Assembly (NCBI GenBank): GCA_018262095.1
Contig: JAGTRW010000004.1
Span: 1-64,000 of the forward strand
Direction: 5' to 3'
DNA length: 64,000 nucleotides
Source: Pseudomonadota bacterium
GTDB taxonomy: Bacteria; Pseudomonadota; Gammaproteobacteria; Burkholderiales; Rhodocyclaceae
The number at the start of each line of letters is the position of its first letter. The first letter of the stretch is position 1. The notes beneath the pieces are model-generated. The model saw only the letters and a program-made list of their open reading frames with translations. It was not told the origin of the DNA and did no database searches. The position numbers and the translations under genes are program-made. Of this stretch, positions 57,549 to 64,000 are shown in pieces.

Positions 57549-58352
57549 ATGGACAGTTATTCGCTGCATAAGCCCTGGCGACAGTTCGACCAGGGACTCT
57601 TTCCTGTCTCCGGGCGGTCTGCGGATTACCCCTCGGGCCTGCGTTGGCCTGCGCATCATCATCCGACCGCCCAGCTCATCCACGCCGTTCGCGGCGTCAT
57701 GGTCGTGACGACCGAAACCGGGCAGTGGATCGTTCCGCCGACGCGCGGCGTATGGGTGCCTCCAGGTATGGAGCACCATATCCGGACGATCGGCGAGGTT
57801 CAACTGCGTACCGTCTATATTCGCGCCGATGCGAGCCCGAGTTTGCCGACGCAGTGCCAGGTCGTCGACATTTCGCCGTTGTTGCGCGAGCTGATTCTCG
57901 CGGCTCTTGCCGTGGAACAGCCTTATCGTCCGGATTCTCGCAACGGGCGCTTGATGACCTTGCTGCTCGACGAGGTCGCCGTTCTGCCGAGTCTCCCCTT
58001 GCGTCTGCCACACCCCTCCGATCCAGCGCTGGCGAAGATCTGCCGGGCCATCGCGGCGGTTCCCGATGACCGGTCCACCCTAAGCGATTGGGCCAGCAAA
58101 CTGGCGATCGACGCCAAGACGATCCAGCGCCGGTTTGCCCGGCAAACCGGAATGACTTTTGGTCAATGGCGACAGCAGGCCCGACTGTGTACGGCGCTGG
58201 AACTGCTCGCTTCCGGAACAAAAGTCGTCGATGTCGCGCTGGCGCTCGGCTACGATAGCCCAAGTGCCTTTACCGCGATGTTCAAGCGTCAGTTCGGTTC
58301 GGTGCCGAGCGCCTATTTCCGCGGCGAGTTCAAGTCCCCGGGCGGTGCATGA
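57549..58352 (+). CDS. AraC-family transcriptional regulator
   Basis: A 267-residue regulator with an N-terminal cupin-like sensing domain (HHHPTAQLIHAVRGVMVVTT) and a C-terminal double helix-turn-helix (SDWASKLAIDAKTIQRRFAR, then VDVALALGYDSPSAFTAMFK, about 190-250). Family members of this type (NimR/YeaM-like) often control an adjacent MFS exporter, as seems to be the case with the divergent gene. The ATG at 57549 was chosen because upstream starts run into the MFS promoter. Confidence 0.87.
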   Translation: MDSYSLHKPWRQFDQGLFPVSGRSADYPSGLRWPAHHHPTAQLIHAVRGVMVVTTETGQWIVPPTRGVWVPPGMEHHIRTIGEVQLRTVYIRADASPSLPTQCQVVDISPLLRELILAALAVEQPYRPDSRNGRLMTLLLDEVAVLPSLPLRLPHPSDPALAKICRAIAAVPDDRSTLSDWASKLAIDAKTIQRRFARQTGMTFGQWRQQARLCTALELLASGTKVVDVALALGYDSPSAFTAMFKRQFGSVPSAYFRGEFKSPGGA

Positions 58353-58504
58353 CTGGAAGCCGGGGCGCTTCGCAGCGTTTCTTGACAAATGCCGGAGGCA
58401 AGTTGACAATGCTGGCATATGCTAAAAATGGATTTGATCGCTACGCCCAACGGAAGTAAGAATCGCTGGCCCGTGTCGAAACGGATAATAGATTGGAGCC
58501 ATTC

Positions 58505-59380
58505 ATGACTGCAGCGCTCATGCCGGAACCGATCATTCGTTCCTTCTTCGATGCCGAGACTTTTACCGTCACCCATGTGTTGTCCGACCCGATCAGCCAA
58601 CGTGCGGCGATCATCGACAGCGTCCTCGACTTCGATCCCAAATCAGGGCGGACCTCGCACCTTGGCGCCGACCGCGTCGTCGACTATGTCAGGCAATCGG
58701 GATTGACCGTCGAGTGGCTGCTGGAAACCCACGCGCACGCCGACCACTTGTCGGCCGCACCCTATCTCAAGCAAGCGCTTGGCGGTAAGACCGGCATCGG
58801 CATTCATATCCGGGATGTTCAGAAGACGTTCAAGGCGATCTTCAACGCTAGGCAGATGAATACCGACGGCGCCGATTTTGACCACCTGTTCGACGACGGC
58901 GAGCAGTTTTCCGTCGGCCAACTGCGCGTGCGCGTCGTGCATACGCCGGGCCACACCCCCGCCTGCGTGACTTACGTGGTCGGCCACGATGCCTTCGTCG
59001 GCGACACCCTGTTCATGCCCGATTACGGCACGGCGCGCTGCGACTTCCCCGGCGGAGACGCCGCGCTGCTCTATCGCTCGATCAGGAAAATCATGTCCTT
59101 GCCGCCCGATACGCGGCTGCATTTATGTCATGACTACCCGCCGACTGGTCGCGAGCCGGCGTGGACCAGCAGCGTGGCCGAGCAACGCGCAAAAAATATC
59201 CATGTTCATGAGGGCATCAGCGAAGCTGAATTTGTTAACATGCGCAACGCGCGCGACCAGACTCTGGCGATGCCGACGCTGATCCTGCCGGCGGTCCAGG
59301 TCAATGTTCGCGCCGGCTGCCTGCCTGATCCCGAAGACAACGGCGTGAGTTACCTTAAAATCCCGTTGAACCTGTTATGA
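58505..59380 (+). CDS. MBL-fold hydrolase (persulfide-dioxygenase/Blh-like)
   Basis: A 291-residue metallo-beta-lactamase-fold protein. The metal motif is THAHADHLSAAPYL (HxHxDH); further ligands lie in VVHTPGHTPACVTY, GDTLFMPDYGTARCDFPGGD and HLCHDYPP. The GTARCDFPGGDA stretch is typical of ETHE1/Blh-type persulfide dioxygenases and relatives, which oxidise glutathione persulfide. Whether it is a dioxygenase or a hydrolase cannot be settled from the sequence. GGAG lies before the ATG at 58505. It precedes the NifX-like gene by about 100 bases. Confidence 0.82.
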   Translation: MTAALMPEPIIRSFFDAETFTVTHVLSDPISQRAAIIDSVLDFDPKSGRTSHLGADRVVDYVRQSGLTVEWLLETHAHADHLSAAPYLKQALGGKTGIGIHIRDVQKTFKAIFNARQMNTDGADFDHLFDDGEQFSVGQLRVRVVHTPGHTPACVTYVVGHDAFVGDTLFMPDYGTARCDFPGGDAALLYRSIRKIMSLPPDTRLHLCHDYPPTGREPAWTSSVAEQRAKNIHVHEGISEAEFVNMRNARDQTLAMPTLILPAVQVNVRAGCLPDPEDNGVSYLKIPLNLL

Positions 59381-59483
59381 ACGCCACGCGGCTGGGTTGC
59401 TGCCAGGCTTTGCGCCGGGCGCCGAGCGTGTCGTTGAACTCTTGCCTGGTGAAGCCCGGGCCTATTTTCCAGAAGGCTTTTCA

Positions 59484-60368
59484 ATGAAACTTTGCATCCC
59501 CGTCAATTCGCCCAACGGCATCGAGTCGCAGCTCGAGCCCCATCTGCCGCGCGCCGAACACCTGCTGTTTTTCGACACCGAAACCCGTCGGTGCGAGCAA
59601 ATATCGCTACGCGAGGCCCCTGCCGGCAGCGCCGAGAATATTGAGATTCACGCCGTGCTGTGCGGCAGCATCAACCGCGTCACCCTGCGCACCTTGATCG
59701 AGCAAGGCATCGCGGTCTATGGCACGGAAGCGCAGACCGCGGCGCAGGCGATCGCCCAGTACGAAAACGGTGAGCTCGAAGCCGCGGTCGTCGCTGCCGC
59801 TGGTCACGGGAACGCCGGTGGCTGTGGCTGCAGCGGTCATGGCGACGCCGGCGGCTGCGGTGGGCATGGTCACGAGCACGGCAAGGAAGGCGGGTGCAAT
59901 CATGGCGAAGCGGGCTGCGGTCACGGCGAGGGGTGCGCTGGGCACGGCGACGGCCATTCGCACCAGGGCGGCGGCTGTTGTGGCAGCCGTGCGTCGGCCG
60001 GCGACGCCGTGGCCGACCGCGCGCGCGGCGACGTGCTCAAGATTGCCGTCACCAGCCAGAATAAGAAAACGGTGACCGAACACGCCGGCAAGTGCCGAAA
60101 ATTCTGGGTTTACGACGTCAAGCAAGGGCAGGTGAGCGGCAAGACGCTGCTCGAACTGCCGATCGAACAGTCGTTCCATGAGTTGCCCGAGGGGCAGGCG
60201 CATCCGCTCGACGCGGTCGACGTGCTGATTACCGCGGGAATCGGTTCCGGGCTACTGCAGCGTTTGTCGCAGCGCGGAATTGAAGGCGTCGTGACGCGCG
60301 AGGAAAATCCTGATCAGGCGGTCGCCCGCTACCTCGCCGGCGAGCTCGATCGTTCGTCGGCGTCGTGA
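59484..60368 (+). CDS. Double NifX/NifB-like protein with His/Cys/Gly-rich linker
   Basis: A 294-residue protein with two domains of the dinitrogenase iron-molybdenum cofactor type, at about residues 1-105 (KLCIPVNSPNGIESQLEPHL) and 184-285 (KIAVTSQNKKTVTEHAGKCR). Between them a linker (107-168) carries ten His and eight Cys among Gly and acidic residues, in repeats such as GHG, GGCG and CGHGEGCAGHG. The linker looks made for binding several metal ions. Single NifX-like domains bind Fe-Mo or Fe-S precursors, but no nif genes are here, so a general metal-cluster or metal-storage role is more likely. The ATG at 59484 was chosen because it begins the first domain. The gene precedes a SulP permease. 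Confidence 0.82.
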   Translation: MKLCIPVNSPNGIESQLEPHLPRAEHLLFFDTETRRCEQISLREAPAGSAENIEIHAVLCGSINRVTLRTLIEQGIAVYGTEAQTAAQAIAQYENGELEAAVVAAAGHGNAGGCGCSGHGDAGGCGGHGHEHGKEGGCNHGEAGCGHGEGCAGHGDGHSHQGGGCCGSRASAGDAVADRARGDVLKIAVTSQNKKTVTEHAGKCRKFWVYDVKQGQVSGKTLLELPIEQSFHELPEGQAHPLDAVDVLITAGIGSGLLQRLSQRGIEGVVTREENPDQAVARYLAGELDRSSAS

Positions 60369-60394
60369 TCTGAGCCGGTTACGACAAGGCTCAG

Positions 60395-62104
60395 ATGAAT
60401 GCCCTGATGCACTTTGTTCCGCGCTGGATCAAGTCGTATCCGCGCGACCGACTTGCCGCCGATCTGCTGGCTGGTTTGATCGTCACGGTGCTGGTGATTC
60501 CGCAGAGCCTCGCTTATGCACTGCTCGCCGGTTTGCCGCCGCAGGCCGGCCTCTATGTCAGCATCTTCCCGGTGATCGTCTACGCGCTGCTCGGCAGCAG
60601 CATGACGCAGGCGGTCGGTCCGGTGGCGATCACCGCGATCATGACCTTCACCGTGCTCTCGCCGTTGGCCGCACCGGGAAGTGCGCAATACATCGCGCTG
60701 GCCGCCTGTCTGTCGCTTTTCTCGGGCGTTCTGATCCTGCTTTTCGGTACGCTGCGTCTGGGCTTTCTGTCGCAGCTCTTGAGTCGCCCCGTGGTCAGCG
60801 GTTTTATTTCGGGTTCGGCGGTGCTGATCGTGATCAGTCAGCTCAAATTCCTGTTCGGCGTCAGCGTGAGCGGATCGAATTCCTGGCAGCTCATCCGTTC
60901 GTTGGCGCAAAGCGCGTCTTCAGCCAATCCGGTGACGCTGCTGATCGGCGGCGCGGCGCTGCTGATCCTCTATGCGTCGCGAAAATGCTTGGCCGCTGCG
61001 CTCGCTCGAATCGGGCTGGCGCCCGCCAAAGCCGGCTTTGTCGTTCGCCTGATGCCCTTGCTCGTGGTCGCCGCTGCGACCGTGCTGGTGGTCAAGCTCG
61101 ATCTCGATCGCCGTCATGGCGTCGCCGTCGTCGGCAACGTGCAAGAGGGGCTGGCGTCCTTCGTCTTCTTCGTTCCCGAGCTCGCGACGCTGCGCCTGCT
61201 CACTGTGCCGGCACTGATCCTGGCGCTCATCGGCATGGTGCAGAACATCACCATGGCGCAGGCGCTGGCGATCAGGCGACGCGAACGCGTCGACGCCAAT
61301 GCCGAACTCGTCGGCCTCGGGGCGGCCAACATCGTCGCCGCCTTTTATGGCGGAATGCCGGTCGGCGGCGGCTTGTCGCGCTCGGCGGTCAATGTCGCCG
61401 CCGGCGCGCAAACGCCGCTGGCGAGCATCGTCGCCGGCGTCGCGATGTTCGGCTTCGTTGCCGCCGGAACGCACTGGTTCGCCAGGCTGCCGCTCGCCGT
61501 GCTGGCCGCCAGCATCGTCATCGCCGCGCTCGGCATGATCGACGTCAAGGCGTTTCGCCAGGCCTGGTCGTACGACCGCGCCGATGCGCTGGCGCTGCTC
61601 GGCACTGGCCTGGGCGTGCTGCTCTTCGGGCTGGAGTTGGGGATCGCGTTGGGCATCGGCCTGTCGCTCGCCACCCTGCTGGTTCGCGCCAGCACCCCGC
61701 ATATCGCGGTGATCGGGCGGATCGCCGGGACCGAGCACTTCCGCAATGTCGAACGCCACGGCGTCGAAACGATTCCCGGCGTACTGCTGCTGCGGATCGA
61801 CGAGAGCCTGTTTTTCGGCAACCTCGCCGCCGTCGAGTCGCGTCTCGCTGCCGAGCTTGAAAAAGCAGCCGCTACCCGCGACGTGGTGCTGATCATGAGC
61901 GGCGTCAACCGAGTCGATACGACCGCCATGGAAGTGCTGAGCGATATCAACAGCGATCTGGTGAGCCGCGCCATCCGGCTGCATCTGGCCGAGGTCAAGG
62001 GGCCGGTGCAGGATCGCCTGATCAATTCGCCGCTCTGGAAGTCGCTGTCCGGCGAGGTCTACCTCTCGGTCAATGCGGCCTACGAAGCGCTGGCCCGGCG
62101 CTGA
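60395..62104 (+). CDS. SulP-family anion permease with STAS domain
   Basis: A 569-residue inner-membrane protein. DLLAGLIVTVLVIPQSLAYA, then LLAGLPPQAGLYVSIFPVIV is the SulP signature, followed by 10-14 hydrophobic segments and a C-terminal STAS domain (about 445-560; VVLIMSGVNRVDTTAMEVLS). Members import sulfate, bicarbonate, molybdate or dicarboxylates. It starts 26 bases after the NifX-like gene on the same strand, so the two may be co-transcribed; that hints at an oxyanion such as sulfate or molybdate, but this is inference. Confidence 0.9.
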   Translation: MNALMHFVPRWIKSYPRDRLAADLLAGLIVTVLVIPQSLAYALLAGLPPQAGLYVSIFPVIVYALLGSSMTQAVGPVAITAIMTFTVLSPLAAPGSAQYIALAACLSLFSGVLILLFGTLRLGFLSQLLSRPVVSGFISGSAVLIVISQLKFLFGVSVSGSNSWQLIRSLAQSASSANPVTLLIGGAALLILYASRKCLAAALARIGLAPAKAGFVVRLMPLLVVAAATVLVVKLDLDRRHGVAVVGNVQEGLASFVFFVPELATLRLLTVPALILALIGMVQNITMAQALAIRRRERVDANAELVGLGAANIVAAFYGGMPVGGGLSRSAVNVAAGAQTPLASIVAGVAMFGFVAAGTHWFARLPLAVLAASIVIAALGMIDVKAFRQAWSYDRADALALLGTGLGVLLFGLELGIALGIGLSLATLLVRASTPHIAVIGRIAGTEHFRNVERHGVETIPGVLLLRIDESLFFGNLAAVESRLAAELEKAAATRDVVLIMSGVNRVDTTAMEVLSDINSDLVSRAIRLHLAEVKGPVQDRLINSPLWKSLSGEVYLSVNAAYEALARR

Positions 62105-62117
62105 GTGCTGCCGGATT

Positions 62118-63497
62118 TCAAGCCGGCGCGGTGCGCGGCAGCACCAGCGTCGCGCATAACCCGCCCTGCTGCCGGTTGGCAAGCTGCAACTCGCCGCCGT
62201 GCAGCAGCGCGATGTCGCGGGCGATCGACAGTCCCAGCCCGACGCCGCCGGTTTCGCGGCTGCGCGACGCATCGGGCCGGTAGTAGGGCTCGGTGACCCG
62301 CGCGAGTTCGGCCGGAGGAATTCCCGGCCCGTCGTCTTCGACGATCAGACGCAGCGAGTCCTGGTCGTCTTCAATGCGGATCGTTGCGCCGTGGCCGTAC
62401 TTGATGGCGTTGTCGATCAGGTTCTGCAGCGCGCGGCGCAGCGCCGAGAGCTGGCCGCGATAGGGGGCCTGCGCGACGCCGGCGACGCTGATCGTTTTGC
62501 CGAGCACGGCGGCGTCTTCGGCCAGGCTCTGCAGCAGCGCGTTGATGTCGATTTTGCGCAGCGCCTCGCTGTCCTGCAGCCCGCGCAGATAATCGAGCGT
62601 CGCGTCGATCATCGCCGCCATCGAATCGAGGTCGGCGGCCATCTGCTCGCGCAGCGGTTCGTCGCCGACCAGCTCGGTGCGCAGCCGCAATCGAGTCAGT
62701 GGCGTTCGCAAGTCGTGCGAAACCGCCGCCAGCGCGCGCGCGCGTTCGTCGACCAGGCGCTTGATTCGCGCCTGCATGCGGTTGAAGGCCTGCGCCGCAC
62801 GCCGCGTTTCGGCCGGTCCGGTCTCGGCGAGCGGCGGCGCATCGAGGTCGCGACCCAGCGTGTCGGCCGCTTGCGCCAGCTGTTGCAGCGGTCTGGTCGC
62901 CTGGCGCACGGCGATCATCGCCACCGCGCTGACGAAGAACAGCGTGATCAGGAGGTTGGCGATCAGATCGATCGGCAGCGCCGGCGGCGCATCGGTCTCG
63001 CGCAGCTCGGCGATCCTGACCCACTGACCGTCATTGAGGCGCACATCGAAGCTGCGCAGGCCGCGCAGCGCCATGCCGCCGCCGTGCCTCATTGCGCCGC
63101 CGCCCATTCCCATGCCGCCGCCCATGCCGCCGCCGAGCGAACGGATCTCGCGTTCGCCGCCCAGGCGCGCGCCGAGCGTCGCCTGAATCTGTCCGCGTGG
63201 ACTGTTGGGGTAGACCTGGTCGTCGTCGATCAAGGTCACGCGCAAGTCGCTCGCGTGAAGCGCCGCAGCCGTCGCGGCGCGGCGCGTCGGCGTCTCGGCT
63301 TCGAGAACGCGAACGGCTTCGGCCAGTCGGTCGGAAAAATTGAGCCCGCGCGCTTGCGCGACGACCGTCGCGCGTTCTCCCCACTGCAGCCAGATGCTGG
63401 CGAGCTGGGCGGCGAGAACGCCAGCGAAGAGGATCAGCGCCATGCGGGCGAACAGGCTGGGGGCAAGGGCGCGCAGGCCGTTCAGGTTCAGTGGCAT
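62118..63497 (-). CDS. OmpR-linked sensor histidine kinase with Gly/Met-rich periplasmic loop
   Basis: A 459-residue membrane kinase of the EnvZ/QseC-like group. The first helix is at about 17-37, the periplasmic domain spans 38-168, the second helix lies near 170-192, and HAMP follows. The phospho-His is in AAVSHDLRTPLTRLR, and the ATPase domain shows N- and G-box parts ALQNLIDNAIKYG, IVEDDGPGIPP and GVGLGLSIARDIA. The periplasmic loop holds a striking Gly/Met-rich stretch (residues 121-145, LGGGMGGGMGMGGG) with one His, which may bind a soft metal such as copper. It overlaps its response regulator by ten bases. Confidence 0.9.
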   Translation of the reverse strand: MPLNLNGLRALAPSLFARMALILFAGVLAAQLASIWLQWGERATVVAQARGLNFSDRLAEAVRVLEAETPTRRAATAAALHASDLRVTLIDDDQVYPNSPRGQIQATLGARLGGEREIRSLGGGMGGGMGMGGGAMRHGGGMALRGLRSFDVRLNDGQWVRIAELRETDAPPALPIDLIANLLITLFFVSAVAMIAVRQATRPLQQLAQAADTLGRDLDAPPLAETGPAETRRAAQAFNRMQARIKRLVDERARALAAVSHDLRTPLTRLRLRTELVGDEPLREQMAADLDSMAAMIDATLDYLRGLQDSEALRKIDINALLQSLAEDAAVLGKTISVAGVAQAPYRGQLSALRRALQNLIDNAIKYGHGATIRIEDDQDSLRLIVEDDGPGIPPAELARVTEPYYRPDASRSRETGGVGLGLSIARDIALLHGGELQLANRQQGGLCATLVLPRTAPA

Positions 63498-64000
63498 GCG
63501 GCGCGTGCCTCGACGGTCGAGGCCAGGACATAGCCTTCGCCGCGTACCGTCTTGATCAATCGCGGCTCGCGGCTATCGTCGTGCAAGCGCTGGCGCAGCC
63601 GGCTGACCTGAACGTCGATGGCGCGGTCGTAGGGCTCGGCTTCGCGGCCCTGGATCATTTCGGTGAGCTGGTCGCGGTTGAGAACGCGGTTGGGATGGTC
63701 GAGCAGAATGCGCAGCAGGCGGTACTCGCCGCCCGACAGCGGCGTGGCGACACCGTCGGGAGAGGTCAGCAGGCGAGCTGCCGTATCCAGGCACCAACCG
63801 GAAAAAGACAGGCAGCGCGTCGGTTCGGGACGCAGGTTGGGCGGCAGCGAACGCGTGCGGCGCAGGATCGACTTGATTCGCGCCAGCAACTCGCGCGGGT
63901 TGAACGGCTTGACCAGGTAGTCGTCGGCGCCCATCTCGATACCGACGATGCGGTCGGTTTCCTCGCCGCGCGCGGTGAGCATCAGCACCGGGATACCGGA
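63488..64000 (-). CDS. OmpR-family response regulator (5' end beyond the window)
   Basis: The visible 171 codons hold the end of the receiver domain (GIPVLMLTARGEETDRIVGI, then EMGADDYLVKPFNPRELLAR with the switch Thr and conserved Lys) and the complete winged-helix DNA-binding domain (LSGGEYRLLRILLDHPNRVL, RLRQRLHDDSREPRLIKTVR, then GEGYVL). The N-terminal part with the phospho-accepting Asp lies past the right edge. It precedes and overlaps the histidine kinase gene, forming one operon. Confidence 0.92.
   Translation of the reverse strand, partial: SGIPVLMLTARGEETDRIVGIEMGADDYLVKPFNPRELLARIKSILRRTRSLPPNLRPEPTRCLSFSGWCLDTAARLLTSPDGVATPLSGGEYRLLRILLDHPNRVLNRDQLTEMIQGREAEPYDRAIDVQVSRLRQRLHDDSREPRLIKTVRGEGYVLASTVEARAACH

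Noticed and set aside
59810-59990. Short GC-rich tandem repeats resembling a CRISPR or minisatellite
   Set aside because: They are codons for the His/Cys/Gly-rich linker in an open frame; there are no regular spacers.

Overview
The window looks like a stretch of a high-GC betaproteobacterial chromosome, most likely from Rhodocyclales or a close relative. That placement is inferred from the conserved block tRNA-Leu / tig-clpP-clpX-lon-hup / tRNA-Val / tRNA-Asp, the hopanoid-type squalene genes hpnCDE, and the general style of the proteins. No rRNA, CRISPR array or prophage was seen.

Layout. 0-4.3 kb: a large Crp/HTH-PAS-GGDEF-like fusion, then a gene-poor stretch holding the tail of an IS200-like transposase and a stranded C-terminal piece of rpoN. 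4.3-15.7 kb: ordinary chromosome with a LysR/decarboxylase pair, a tesA-mnmH-osmC operon, an orphan YbbA-type ATPase, an omptin-type outer-membrane protease, argC, a BenE transporter with its XRE-cupin regulator, and hpnCDE. 15.75-18.2 kb: tRNA-Leu and an imperfect duplicate of its 3' end bracket debris (truncated ugd, an intact nucleotide-sugar epimerase, transposase fragments). 18.35-24.84 kb: the tig-clpP-clpX-lon-hup proteostasis block and two tRNAs.

24.84-55.7 kb is the most interesting part, an inositol island. It encodes a complete myo-inositol catabolic route: iolDEBA on one strand; two IolG-type dehydrogenases, an RpiR-type regulator, an IolC-DUF2090 fusion and a transaldolase-like protein on the other. 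A ribose-type ABC importer (binding protein, ATPase, permease) and a chemoreceptor accompany it. Interleaved are three ~1000-residue secreted metallophosphoesterases with LamG-like domains and a Tat-exported HD-domain protein. One metallophosphoesterase lies directly downstream of the importer and dehydrogenase. My inference is that the island strips phosphate from an extracytoplasmic inositol phosphate or related phosphoester (phytate is the obvious candidate), imports the inositol and oxidises it to DHAP and acetyl-CoA. A shared motif resembling AATAGAAC-N4-TTTTC in the iol promoter regions may be the RpiR-type regulator's operator. Parts of this island, especially 46-55.7 kb, are visibly richer in A/T than the flanking core genes, which fits acquisition by transfer.

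55.7-64 kb: DUF134 regulator, a Fsr-like MFS exporter with a divergent AraC regulator, an MBL-fold hydrolase, a double NifX-like protein with a His/Cys-rich linker, a SulP anion permease, and an OmpR-type two-component system cut by the right edge.
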